The translations under genes and the position numbers were made by a program. From the NCBI RefSeq assembly GCF_049959315.1, contig NZ_CP188201.1: a DNA stretch of 64,000 bases. One strand, written 5' to 3'. Source of the stretch: Serratia proteamaculans_D. GTDB lineage: Bacteria; Pseudomonadota; Gammaproteobacteria; Enterobacterales; Enterobacteriaceae. The notes beneath the pieces were generated by a model, which saw only the letters and a program-made list of their open reading frames with translations, was not told the DNA's origin and did not search any database. Position 1 is the stretch's first letter, and the number at the start of each line of letters is the position of its first letter. Positions 1 through 8,662 of this stretch are shown piece after piece.

Positions 1-959
1 CGGCCAGTTATGTCATCAACGGCAAGGCGAAGCAGTATCGTGTCAGCGATAAAACCGTCGAAAAAGTGATGGCCGTGGTCAGGGAGCACAACTATCACCC
101 GAATGCCGTCGCGGCAGGGCTGCGCGCCGGGCGAACTCGTTCAATCGGTCTGGTGATACCGGATCTGGAAAACACCAGCTACACCCGCATCGCCAATTAT
201 CTGGAGCGTCAGGCCCGTCAGCGCGGTTACCAACTGTTGATTGCCTGTTCGGAAGATCAGCCGGATAACGAAATGCGCTGTATTGAGCATCTGCTGCAAC
301 GCCAGGTCGACGCATTGATCGTTTCCACTGCCTTGCCGCCGGAGCATCCGTTCTATCAGCGTTGGGCCAATGATCCTCTGCCGATTATCGCACTGGATCG
401 GGCGCTGGATCGCGAGCATTTCATCAGTGTGGTAGGGGCCGACCAAGAGGATTCCTTCGCACTGGCGCAAGAACTTCGTACCTTCCCGGCGGAGTCGGTG
501 CTGTATCTGGGAGCATTGCCGGAGCTTTCCGTCAGCTTCCTGCGTGAGCAGGGCTTCCGCGAAGCCTGGCAGGATGACGAACGACACGTCGATTATCTGT
601 ATGCCAACAGCTATGAGCGTGAGGCTGCCGGCGTGCTGTTTGCCGAATGGCTGAAAACCCACCCAATGCCGCAGGCGCTGTTCACTACCTCATTCTCTTT
701 ACTGCAAGGAGTGATGGATGTGACGCTGAAGCAACGTGGCCGTTTGCCGACCGATCTGGCGATCGCCACTTTCGGCGATCACGAGCTGCTGGACTTCCTC
801 GAGTGTCCGGTTCTGGCGGTCGCTCAGCGCCACCGTGACGTGGCCGAACGGGTACTTGAACTGGTACTGGCCAGCCTGGATGAGCCGCGTAAACCCAAGC
901 CGGGTCTCACGCGCATCCGCCGTAATTTGTTCCGCCGCGGCAGCCTTAGCCGGAAATAA
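1..959 (+). CDS. cra: Catabolite repressor/activator Cra (FruR), 5' truncated by the window edge
   Basis: LacI/GalR-family regulator that senses fructose phosphates and switches carbon flow between glycolysis and gluconeogenesis. The first complete codon is at 3-5 and corresponds to Ala17 of the E. coli protein, so about 16 residues, including most of the first DNA-binding helices, lie outside the window. What is visible is the end of the helix-turn-helix (ASYVINGKAKQYRVSDKT), the hinge-helix region (HPNAVAAGLRAGRTRSIGLV) and the periplasmic-binding-protein-like effector domain up to the usual C-terminus. Visible length plus 16 gives 334 residues, the same as E. coli Cra. An in-frame ATG at 66-71 is internal and not the start. 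The gene ends at a hairpin shared with alaE. Confidence 0.97.
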   Translation, partial: ASYVINGKAKQYRVSDKTVEKVMAVVREHNYHPNAVAAGLRAGRTRSIGLVIPDLENTSYTRIANYLERQARQRGYQLLIACSEDQPDNEMRCIEHLLQRQVDALIVSTALPPEHPFYQRWANDPLPIIALDRALDREHFISVVGADQEDSFALAQELRTFPAESVLYLGALPELSVSFLREQGFREAWQDDERHVDYLYANSYEREAAGVLFAEWLKTHPMPQALFTTSFSLLQGVMDVTLKQRGRLPTDLAIATFGDHELLDFLECPVLAVAQRHRDVAERVLELVLASLDEPRKPKPGLTRIRRNLFRRGSLSRK

Positions 960-966
960 AGCCAAA

Positions 967-990
967 CAGGAGCGCCCCGTTGCGCTCCTG
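967..990. terminator. Hairpin between converging cra and alaE
   Basis: Perfect 9-bp stem (967-975 with 982-990) and a 6-base loop. Read on the minus strand it is followed by a T-rich stretch (TTTGGCTTTATT), so it fits an intrinsic terminator for alaE best. It may also stop cra transcripts, although no T run follows on the plus strand. Confidence 0.6.
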
Positions 991-992
991 CT

Positions 993-1433
993 TCACACGT
1001 AGCCTGCCACCCTGAACAACCTTCTGCAGTATTCGAGAAAATAGCCATACACCACGCCCATTGCCATTGATACCACGGCGTTGCTGGTCACCGCCGTGAT
1101 GATTTGTTGCCCATCGGCACCGACGCTCCATAAGATGGCGGCATAGACCGGTGATTGGAAACTGACATAGGCCAACAGATCGGCCAGGTTACGCAGTAAA
1201 AAGGGTTGGCGATGGAAGCGCCTGGCGACACGGATAAACAGATCGCGATAGCGCCCATAAGGCCAGGCGATCAGGATATTTACCGGGATCGACAGCAAAC
1301 GGGACGAGAGTGATTGTTGAAAGCTCATGCCGGACACCAGAATTTCTATCGCCATACCGGCGATGAAGCAGTACACCACCAGTGCAAAGGTATCGGCAGC
1401 GGCGCTGCGCCAGTGAGCAACAGGCGAAAGCAT
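993..1433 (-). CDS. alaE: L-alanine exporter AlaE
   Basis: Small inner-membrane protein of 146 residues (E. coli AlaE, formerly YgaW, is 149) that exports L-alanine. The family is recognised from ADTFALVVYCFIAGMAIE near the N-terminus, LSIPVNILIAWPYGRYRDLF in the middle and MGVVYGYFLEYCRRLF near the end. Four hydrophobic segments are visible. The ATG at 1433 is preceded by GGAG at proper spacing on the minus strand. In E. coli this gene sits far from cra, so its place between cra and the dcw cluster is a lineage-specific arrangement. It converges on cra and shares a hairpin with it. The assignment rests on sequence recall, and the family is distinctive. Confidence 0.9.
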   Translation of the reverse strand: MLSPVAHWRSAAADTFALVVYCFIAGMAIEILVSGMSFQQSLSSRLLSIPVNILIAWPYGRYRDLFIRVARRFHRQPFLLRNLADLLAYVSFQSPVYAAILWSVGADGQQIITAVTSNAVVSMAMGVVYGYFLEYCRRLFRVAGYV

Positions 1434-1840
1434 GATGCAATCTCCATGATTATTAGTTAATGTTCTGTTAACTTGTTATTTTTTGGTTGTTAAATCTGGT
1501 GTTTTCTTCTTCTTGTAGTTTACACTTCCGCCTTGAATCGGCTAAGTAGCTGAATATTTTTATTTAAAGGCATTGTGTGGTTTTTGTGCTGAGCTCTGGC
1601 TGAGGAATATGGCGCGAAGGGATTAAAAGTGGATGATTTCAAACTATTCAATTAAAAACAATGAGTTGCATTATTTGCTGCGAAGGGGCGCTTTTTCACA
1701 GTAAAAATTGTGGGAATAAATGATGTAAGGAAATGAAACCATAATTGTAAACAGGTATTTTGAGAATAATCTTACTAAATTGATTTAAATCGAAATTAGC
1801 TCCCCTCGTAATATCCGAGCCATTTATTTTTTCAGTGAAC

Positions 1841-1984
1841 TTATCACCGAGGCTTTAATTGAAGTAAAATAGCGGCCGGCCTGTAGCCTAATAACCGTTG
1901 AGTGTTATTAACTCAATGGCTTAAGCCCTGGTTCGGCTTTAGGGTGATTTTGCGCCGAGCCTTGTCCGGTGCGGGTCGCACCGG
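1841..1984 (+). ncRNA. Candidate structured transcript or leader (unproven)
   Basis: A promoter-like TTATCA (1841-1846) and TAAAAT (1865-1870) with 18-base spacing precede three stem-loops: 1895-1903/1911-1919 (9 bp including one G-T pair, 7-base loop), 1923-1927/1935-1939 (5 bp, 7-base loop) and 1966-1973/1977-1984 (perfect 8 bp, 3-base loop). No clear T run follows the last hairpin. It could be a small RNA, a 5' leader reading toward mraZ, or chance structure. The call is inference only. Confidence 0.25.
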
Positions 1985-2213
1985 GTTACAGGGATGTGAT
2001 TGCCGAGCTAAAAAATGAGACATCGATTGCAGAAGGAAGTATTGAGTTAATTAATCGCCAATTTGTCAGGTTTTTAATCACGCTCTTTCCGCTTAGAAAT
2101 TTCTCCCCGTTTATCATGGTGTTAATTTTTAATCATCTAATAAATAGCGTTCCTTTCGCGAGCCAGCTCCCAAAATGGCCGAAGAAATATTGCCAAAGCG
2201 CTGGCGCTCTGGC

Positions 2214-2243
2214 TTGACAAGGTTTTCATACCCTCCGTAAACT
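2214..2243 (+). promoter_or_regulatory. dcw cluster promoter (Pmra)
   Basis: TTGACA (2214-2219) is separated by 18 bases from TAAACT (2238-2243). This matches the position and sequence style of the E. coli mraZ promoter, which drives most of the division and cell-wall cluster. It lies about 60 bases upstream of the mraZ ATG. Confidence 0.85.
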
Positions 2244-2251
2244 CCATTATG

Positions 2252-2276
2252 TGGGAATTTGTGGGGTAAAGTGGTG
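2252..2276 (+). promoter_or_regulatory. MraZ operator repeats
   Basis: Three direct pentamers, TGGGA (2252-2256), TGGGG (2262-2266) and TGGTG (2272-2276), each 10 bases apart and so on the same face of the helix. MraZ is known to bind TGGGN repeats with 5-base spacers just downstream of its own promoter. The third copy departs from TGGGN. They lie between the -10 box and the start codon, as expected for autorepression. Confidence 0.8.
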
Positions 2277-2304
2277 AAAACGGTCGTGGAGGGGTAGCTC
2301 AGGC

Positions 2305-2763
2305 ATGTTCCGTGGAGCAACGATGGTTAATCTCGACAGCAAAGGGCGGCTTGCCGTACCTACCCGTTACCGGGAATTGCTGAACGAGCAATCGCTAGGC
2401 CAAATGGTTTGTACCATTGACCTCCATCAGCCCTGCCTACTGCTTTACCCACTGCCCGAATGGGAAATTATTGAGCAAAAGTTATCCCGTCTGTCGAGTA
2501 TGAATCCCGCCGAGCGCCGCGTTCAGCGTTTGCTGTTGGGACATGCCAGTGAGTGTCAGATGGATAACGCCGGTCGGTTGCTGCTAGCAACAACGCTACG
2601 CCAACACGCCGGGCTTACCAAAGAAGTGATGCTGGTCGGGCAGTTCAACAAGTTTGAACTGTGGGATGAACAGACCTGGTATCAACAAGTCAAGGATGAT
2701 ATTGACGCAGAACAGTCGACTCAGGAACCGTTGTCTGAGCGGCTACAGGACTTGTCGCTATAA
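2305..2763 (+). CDS. mraZ: Transcriptional regulator MraZ
   Basis: DNA-binding protein of the AbrB-like double-psi beta-barrel class, 152 residues as in E. coli. It has two tandem SpoVT/AbrB-type motifs, about residues 5-50 ([14 protein letters not shown]) and 80-120 ([14 protein letters not shown]). The ends MFRGAT and ERLQDLSL are those of the enteric family. It is the first gene of the dcw cluster and represses its own promoter through the repeats at 2252-2276. In E. coli, excess MraZ is balanced by RsmH, the product of the next gene, which starts 2 bases after the mraZ stop. A GGAGGGG ribosome-binding site ends 10 bases before the ATG. Confidence 0.97.
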
Positions 2764-2765
2764 GC

Positions 2766-3707
2766 ATGTTGGAAAATTATAAACACACCACCGTACTGTT
2801 GGATGAGGCGGTTAACGGCCTTAATATTCGCAGTAACGGCACATATATCGACGGTACTTTTGGCCGCGGTGGCCATTCGCGTCTGATTCTGTCCCAGTTG
2901 GGGCCGGAAGGGCGTTTGCTGGCAATTGACCGCGACCCACAGGCGATTGCAGCCGCCAAGTCTATTGAAGATCCTCGTTTTAGCATCGTACACGGCCCTT
3001 TTTCTGATTTGTCACACTATGTGCGGGAACGCGAACTGGTGGGGCAGATTGACGGCATTTTACTCGATCTGGGCGTTTCGTCGCCGCAGTTGGATGACGC
3101 GGAACGCGGTTTCTCCTTCATGCGTGACGGGCCGCTGGATATGCGTATGGACTCCTCAAGCGGTCAGTCCGCCTCCGAGTGGCTGATGAAAGCGGAAGCC
3201 GACGACATTGCCTGGGTGCTGAAAACCTTTGGTGAAGAGCGTTTTGCCAAGCGCATCGCTCGCGCCATCGTGGAAAGAAATCAGGTCGACCCGATGACTC
3301 GCACCAAACAGCTGGCCGATTTGATCGCCAACGCCAGCCCGTTCCGGGACAAGCACAAGCACCCGGCAACCCGCAGTTTCCAGGCGATCCGCATCTACAT
3401 CAACAGTGAGTTGGAAGAGATCGAGCGTGCGCTGGACGGCGCGCTGGAAGTGCTGGCTCCGCAGGGGCGCCTGTCGGTGATCAGTTTCCACTCGCTGGAA
3501 GACCGTATCGTTAAACGCTTTATGCGCCACCACAGCCGCGGTGCTCAGGTGCCGGCCGGTATTCCGCTGACCGAAGCGCAATTGCGCAGTATGGGCGGTC
3601 GCACGCTGAAAGCGCTGGGCAAGATGATGCCTGGGGATGCCGAAGTGGCGGAAAACCCGCGCGCACGTAGCTCGGTGCTGCGTATTGCCGAGAGGATGCC
3701 CGCGTGA
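2766..3707 (+). CDS. rsmH: 16S rRNA (cytosine(1402)-N4)-methyltransferase RsmH
   Basis: SAM-dependent enzyme (formerly MraW) that N4-methylates C1402 in the decoding centre of 16S rRNA. 313 residues, the normal length. Motifs seen are the N-terminal [10 protein letters not shown], the SAM-binding [12 protein letters not shown], the catalytic-region [16 protein letters not shown], and the C-terminal [16 protein letters not shown] and [12 protein letters not shown]. It follows mraZ after 2 bases. Its TGA overlaps the GTG start of ftsL, so the two are probably translationally coupled. Confidence 0.97.
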
Positions 3708-4024
3708 TTGGTAACGAGCGCCATGGTCTGGTCGGGGTGATTGGCGGCGATCTGCTGCGTAACGCCAAGATCCCGTTGATTTTACTGATTGCCTCGTTGG
3801 TGTCAGCGGTGTTTGTGGTGACTACCGCGCACCGCACCCGTTTGCTCACCGCCGAGCGCGAGCAGCTGGTTTTAGAGCGAGATGCTCTGGACATTGAGTG
3901 GCGCAACCTGATTCTGGAAGAGAATGCTCTTGGGGACCACAGTCGGGTAGAGCGCATCGCTACTGAAAAACTGCAGATGCAACATGTTGATCCATCGCAG
4001 GAAAATATCATCGTTAAACAATGA
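3704..4024 (+). CDS. ftsL: Cell division protein FtsL
   Basis: Bitopic inner-membrane divisome protein that joins FtsB and FtsQ in the complex that activates FtsW/FtsI. 106 residues; the E. coli protein is 121, and the difference is a shorter cytoplasmic N-terminal tail. One membrane segment (about residues 22-41, [20 protein letters not shown]) is followed by a periplasmic coiled coil ([20 protein letters not shown] and on). The start is the GTG at 3704 that overlaps the rsmH stop; no ATG fits upstream in frame. Confidence 0.93.
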
Positions 4025-4066
4025 ATGGTTTAACTGAAATCACTACACGGAGTAGAAAGGGAACGC

Positions 4067-5830
4067 ATGAAAGCAGCACGGCCCGGTAAGTTGAAACGCC
4101 AGGAAGATCAGGCCAGCTTTGTAAGCTGGCGTTTTGCGTTGCTGTGCGGCTGTATTTTGCTGGCGTTGGTTGGGTTGATGCTGCGTGTGGCTTATCTGCA
4201 GGTGATTAATCCGGACCGCCTGGTGAAAGAAGGCGACATGCGTTCACTGCGCGTGCAGGAAGTGCCCACTTCGCGCGGCATGATCAGCGATCGCTCAGGG
4301 CGGCCGCTGGCGGTGAGCGTGCCGGTGAACGCCATTTGGGCCGATCCGAAAGAGCTCAATGAGCGCGGCGGCATAACGCTGGACAGCCGCTGGAAGGCAC
4401 TGTCCGATGCGCTGAATATCCCGCTGGATCAGCTTTCTACCCGCATTAACGCCAACCCGAAAGGGCGCTTTGTCTACCTGGCGCGCCAGGTTAACCCGGC
4501 GATTGGCGACTACATTCACAAACTGAAGCTGCCGGGGATTTACCTGCGTCAGGAGTCTCGCCGCTACTATCCATCCGGCCAGGTGACCTCGCATATCATC
4601 GGCGTGACCAATATCGACGGTCAGGGGATTGAAGGCGTAGAGAAGAGCTTCGACCGCTGGCTGACCGGGCAACCGGGCGAAAGAACCGTACGTAAAGACC
4701 GTTTTGGCAGGGTGATCGAGGACATCTCTTCGGTCGACAGCCAGGCGGCGCATAACCTGGTGCTCAGCGTCGACGAACGTCTGCAGGCGCTGGTTTATCG
4801 CGAACTGAACAATGCCGTGGCGTTCAACAAGGCTGAATCCGGTACCGCGGTACTGGTGGACGTGAACACCGGCGAAGTGTTGGCGATGGCCAACAGCCCG
4901 TCTTACAACCCGAACAATATGGCCGGTACGCCGAAAGAAACCATGCGTAACCGTGCTATCACCGATATTTTTGAACCCGGCTCCACCGTAAAACCTATGG
5001 TGGTCATGACGGCATTGCAGCACGGCATTGTGAAAGAAAACAGCGTGCTCAATACCGTCCCTTACCGTATCAACGGCAAGGAAATCAGGGACGTTGCGCG
5101 TTACGCGGAACTCTCCCTGACCGGGATCTTGCAGAAGTCGAGTAACGTCGGTGTTTCACGACTGGCGTTATCGATGCCGTCCTCAGCGTTAGTAGATACT
5201 TACTCTCGTTTTGGATTGGGAAAAGCGACCAATTTGGGGCTGGTCGGAGAAAGCAGTGGCATATACCCAAAAAAACAACGGTGGTCTGACATAGAGAGGG
5301 CCACCTTCTCTTTCGGCTATGGGCTAATGGTAACCCCGTTACAGTTAGCGCGAGTCTACGCCACGATCGGCAGCCTGGGCGTTTATCGTCCGCTGTCGAT
5401 TACCAAGGTTGACCCACCGGTTGCCGGTGAGCGCGTGTTCCCTGAACCTCTGGTGCGCACCGTGGTGCACATGATGGAAAGCGTTGCCCTGCCGGGCGGC
5501 GGTGGGGTGAAAGCCGCGATCAAGGGTTACCGAATTGCCATCAAAACCGGTACTGCCAAAAAGGTGGGTCCGGACGGCAAATACGTCAACCGATACATCG
5601 CTTATACCGCCGGCGTTGCGCCGGCGAGTAATCCCCGTTTTGCTCTGGTGGTGGTCATCAATGACCCGCAGGGTGGGAAATACTACGGTGGTGCGATCTC
5701 CGCACCGGTATTTGGCGCCATCATGGGCGGCGTGTTGCGCACCATGAACGTCGAGCCGGACGCGTTGCCTACCGGTGAGAAAAGCGATTTTGTAATTAAC
5801 AGAAAAGAGGGTTCAGGTGGCCGATCGTAA
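4067..5830 (+). CDS. ftsI: Septal peptidoglycan transpeptidase FtsI (PBP3)
   Basis: Class B penicillin-binding protein that crosslinks septal peptidoglycan, paired with the glycosyltransferase FtsW. 587 residues (E. coli 588). It has one N-terminal membrane anchor (about residues 22-45), a pedestal domain and a transpeptidase domain with the three active-site motifs: S306-T-V-K309, S358-S-N360 and K493-T-G-T496. Known family behaviour includes C-terminal processing, which I cannot judge here. It follows ftsL after 42 bases with GGAG-like signals upstream. Its end overlaps the murE start by 14 bases. Confidence 0.98.
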   Translation: MKAARPGKLKRQEDQASFVSWRFALLCGCILLALVGLMLRVAYLQVINPDRLVKEGDMRSLRVQEVPTSRGMISDRSGRPLAVSVPVNAIWADPKELNERGGITLDSRWKALSDALNIPLDQLSTRINANPKGRFVYLARQVNPAIGDYIHKLKLPGIYLRQESRRYYPSGQVTSHIIGVTNIDGQGIEGVEKSFDRWLTGQPGERTVRKDRFGRVIEDISSVDSQAAHNLVLSVDERLQALVYRELNNAVAFNKAESGTAVLVDVNTGEVLAMANSPSYNPNNMAGTPKETMRNRAITDIFEPGSTVKPMVVMTALQHGIVKENSVLNTVPYRINGKEIRDVARYAELSLTGILQKSSNVGVSRLALSMPSSALVDTYSRFGLGKATNLGLVGESSGIYPKKQRWSDIERATFSFGYGLMVTPLQLARVYATIGSLGVYRPLSITKVDPPVAGERVFPEPLVRTVVHMMESVALPGGGGVKAAIKGYRIAIKTGTAKKVGPDGKYVNRYIAYTAGVAPASNPRFALVVVINDPQGGKYYGGAISAPVFGAIMGGVLRTMNVEPDALPTGEKSDFVINRKEGSGGRS

Positions 5831-7304
5831 TTTGCGCGACTTACTCGCTCCGTGGGTGCCAACGGCGCCCGGGCGCGCGCTGCGGGAAATGACATTAGAC
5901 AGCCGTATTGCGGCTGCCGGGGATCTGTTTGTCGCCGTTGTTGGCCATCAGGCAGATGGACGCCGCTATATTCCGCAGGCTATCGCGCAGGGTGTGGCCG
6001 CTGTGATTGCCGAAGCTGAAGGTCAGGCTGAAGACGGTGCTATCACTGAAATGCACGGCGTGCCGGTGATTTATCTGAGCCAGCTTAATCAGCGTCTTTC
6101 CGCGTTGGCCGGTCGTTTTTACCAGGAACCGGCAGAGCGTCTGCGTTTGATCGGCGTCACCGGAACCAACGGCAAGACCACCACCACTCAACTGCTGGCA
6201 CAGTGGGGCCAACTGTTGGGTGAAACCAGCGCAGTGATGGGCACCGTGGGCAACGGCCTGCTGGGCCAGGTATGCCCAACCGAGAATACCACCGGTTCTG
6301 CGGTGGATATTCAGCACGTGCTAAACGAACTTGTCGATCAGGGCGCGACCCTTGCCGCGATGGAAGTCTCTTCCCACGGCCTGGTGCAACACCGTGTGGC
6401 GGCGTTGCCATTTGCCGCTGCGGTGTTTACCAACCTGAGCCGCGACCATCTTGATTACCACGGTGACATGGCCAATTACGAAGCGGCCAAGTGGTCGCTG
6501 TTCGCCGGTCACGAAGTGGGCCAGGCGATTATCAATGCCGATGATGAAGTCGGTCAGCGCTGGTTGAGTCAATTGCCGGATGCGGTGGCCGTCACCATGC
6601 AGGATAACCTGCAACCAGGCTGTCATGGTCGCTGGCTGAAGACTACCGCGGTCAACTATCACGATAACGGCGCCACTATCCACTTCAGCTCAAGCTGGGG
6701 CGACGGCGAGATTGAAAGCCGTCTGATGGGGGCGTTCAACGTCAGCAATCTGCTGCTGGCACTGGCGACATTGCTGTCGTTGGGTTATCCGCTGGCCAAA
6801 TTGGTTGCCACCGGCAATCAGCTGCAGCCGGTCTGTGGCCGCATGGAAGTGTTCAACGCGCCGGGTAAACCGACGGTAGTGGTCGATTACGCCCACACCC
6901 CGGACGCGCTGGAAAAAGCATTGGAAGCCGCGCGTCTGCACTGCGTGGGGCAGTTGTGGTGCGTGTTTGGCTGCGGCGGCGATCGTGATAAAGGCAAACG
7001 TCCGTTGATGGGTGGTATCGCCGAACAGTTCGCCGATCGCGTGGTCGTGACCGACGATAACCCTCGCACCGAAGAGCCGCAGGCGATTATCGCCGATATC
7101 CTTACCGGCCTGCTGGACGCCGGACGCGCTCTGGTGATCCACGGTCGTGCGGAAGCGGTAACCAGCGCCATCATGCAAGCCAAAGAACAAGACGTGGTAC
7201 TGGTGGCGGGTAAAGGCCACGAGGACTACCAACTGGTGGGGAATCGCCGTCTGGATTACTCCGATCGTACCACCGTCGCGCGTCTGCTGGGGGTAGTGGC
7301 ATGA
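5817..7304 (+). CDS. murE: UDP-MurNAc-L-Ala-D-Glu:meso-diaminopimelate ligase MurE
   Basis: ATP-dependent cytoplasmic ligase that adds meso-diaminopimelate as the third residue of the peptidoglycan stem peptide. 495 residues. The ATP-binding motif is GVTGTNGKTTTT, and the DNPR sequence in VVTDDNPRTEEP identifies diaminopimelate rather than lysine specificity, as expected for a Gram-negative. It starts with GTG at 5817 inside the end of ftsI, and the first residues (ADRNLRDLLAPWVP) match the enteric family. Its TGA overlaps the murF ATG. Confidence 0.98.
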   Translation: MADRNLRDLLAPWVPTAPGRALREMTLDSRIAAAGDLFVAVVGHQADGRRYIPQAIAQGVAAVIAEAEGQAEDGAITEMHGVPVIYLSQLNQRLSALAGRFYQEPAERLRLIGVTGTNGKTTTTQLLAQWGQLLGETSAVMGTVGNGLLGQVCPTENTTGSAVDIQHVLNELVDQGATLAAMEVSSHGLVQHRVAALPFAAAVFTNLSRDHLDYHGDMANYEAAKWSLFAGHEVGQAIINADDEVGQRWLSQLPDAVAVTMQDNLQPGCHGRWLKTTAVNYHDNGATIHFSSSWGDGEIESRLMGAFNVSNLLLALATLLSLGYPLAKLVATGNQLQPVCGRMEVFNAPGKPTVVVDYAHTPDALEKALEAARLHCVGQLWCVFGCGGDRDKGKRPLMGGIAEQFADRVVVTDDNPRTEEPQAIIADILTGLLDAGRALVIHGRAEAVTSAIMQAKEQDVVLVAGKGHEDYQLVGNRRLDYSDRTTVARLLGVVA

Positions 7305-8662
7305 TTCCTGTCTCCCTGCGGACACTGGCCGATGTATTGGACGCTGAGTTGATCGGCGCCGATTGCCAAATCGTTGAGGTGACGACAGATACCCGTCAGG
7401 TAACCGCAGGTTGCCTGTTTGTGGCATTGAAAGGCGAGCGTTTCGACGCTCACGATTTTGCTGTTGATGCGGTAGCCGCTGGCGCTGGGGCACTGCTGGT
7501 AAGTAAGCGCTTATTGGTGGAGGTTCCGCAACTGGTGGTGAAAGACACCCGTTTGGCGCTGGGACAGCTTGCTGCCTGGGTTCGCCAGCAGGTGCCGACT
7601 CGCGTAGTGGCGTTAACCGGTTCATCGGGCAAGACCTCGGTGAAGGAAATGGCCGCGGCCATTCTGCGTGAATGCGGTGAAGTGCTGTATACCGCTGGTA
7701 ACTTCAACAACGATATCGGCGTGCCGCTGACGCTGTTGCGTTTGCAGCCGCAGCATGACTTTGCCGTGATTGAGCTGGGTGCCAACCATATTGGCGAGAT
7801 TGCTTACACCACCGCATTAACCCGTCCGCAGACCGCCCTGGTGAATAACCTGGCGGCCGCCCACCTGGAAGGCTTTGGCTCTTTGGCCGGTGTCGCTCAG
7901 GCGAAAGGCGAAATTTTTGCCGGTTTACCGGCTGACGGCGTGGCGATCATCAACGCCGACAATAACGACTGGCCGCACTGGCAGAGCATGCTGGATGGCA
8001 AAACCGTCTGGCGCTTCTCGCCGCAGGCAGCGGAAGGCGTTGATTTCTTTGCCAGCGATGTGCAGGTGAACGGCAAGGGCACGCAGTTTAAGCTGCACAG
8101 TCCGTTCGGCACCGCGGAGATTGCACTGCCGTTGCCGGGGCGCCATAACGTAGCCAATGCGTTGGCCGCTGCGGCGCTGGCCATGTCGGCCGGAGCATCG
8201 CTTGAGGCGGTGCGTCAGGGCCTCAAGCAATTACAGGCGGTGCCGGGGCGTTTGTTCCCGATTGCACTTTCTGACCATCAACTGCTGCTGGATGACAGCT
8301 ATAACGCCAACGTCGGTTCAATGACCGCCGCCGCACAGGTCCTGGCGGAAATGCCAGGCTACCGCGTGATGGTGGTGGGCGACATGGCCGAGTTGGGGGC
8401 AGAAGCCGAAGAGTGTCACCGTCAGGTGGGCGAAGCCGCCCGGTTGGCCGGGGTCGACAAAGTATTGGGCGTCGGTCCGTTAAGCCAGGTGCTGATTGAA
8501 GCTGCGGGTAATGGCGAACATTTTCAGGATAAGGCAGCAGTGATCGCGCGCGTGGCGGAATTACTGTCGGAACATGCGGTAATTACCGTGTTAATCAAGG
8601 GTTCACGTAGTGCCGCAATGGAGCAGGTAGTACGCGCGTTAAAGGAGAAAGCACCATGTTAG
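7301..8662 (+). CDS. murF: UDP-MurNAc-tripeptide:D-alanyl-D-alanine ligase MurF
   Basis: ATP-dependent ligase that adds the D-Ala-D-Ala dipeptide made by DdlB and so completes UDP-MurNAc-pentapeptide. 453 residues. The nucleotide-binding motif is ALTGSSGKTSVKE, followed by the Mur-ligase signatures NFNNDIGVPLTLL and LDDSYNAN. It overlaps murE at the start by ATGA, and mraY begins 7 bases before its stop, so the block is transcribed and probably translated as one unit. Confidence 0.97.
   Translation: MIPVSLRTLADVLDAELIGADCQIVEVTTDTRQVTAGCLFVALKGERFDAHDFAVDAVAAGAGALLVSKRLLVEVPQLVVKDTRLALGQLAAWVRQQVPTRVVALTGSSGKTSVKEMAAAILRECGEVLYTAGNFNNDIGVPLTLLRLQPQHDFAVIELGANHIGEIAYTTALTRPQTALVNNLAAAHLEGFGSLAGVAQAKGEIFAGLPADGVAIINADNNDWPHWQSMLDGKTVWRFSPQAAEGVDFFASDVQVNGKGTQFKLHSPFGTAEIALPLPGRHNVANALAAAALAMSAGASLEAVRQGLKQLQAVPGRLFPIALSDHQLLLDDSYNANVGSMTAAAQVLAEMPGYRVMVVGDMAELGAEAEECHRQVGEAARLAGVDKVLGVGPLSQVLIEAAGNGEHFQDKAAVIARVAELLSEHAVITVLIKGSRSAAMEQVVRALKEKAPC

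Larger units (their letters stand above)
1434..2304. other. Long intergenic region between alaE and mraZ
   Basis: 870 bases with no convincing coding frame. The first half (about 1440-1860) is AT-rich. Within 1841-1990 there is a promoter-like pair followed by three consecutive hairpins (separate entry). At 2192-2213 an imperfect 9-bp inverted repeat with a 4-base loop abuts the -35 box of the mraZ promoter. The right end holds the mraZ promoter and MraZ-binding repeats. A reading frame at 1969-2217 has no recognisable protein features and runs through the hairpins, so I do not call it a gene. Confidence 0.7.

Noticed and set aside
1969..2217. 82-codon open frame before mraZ
   Set aside because: Begins inside a perfect hairpin, uses a GTG without a ribosome-binding site, runs into the mraZ -35 box and shows no family features.
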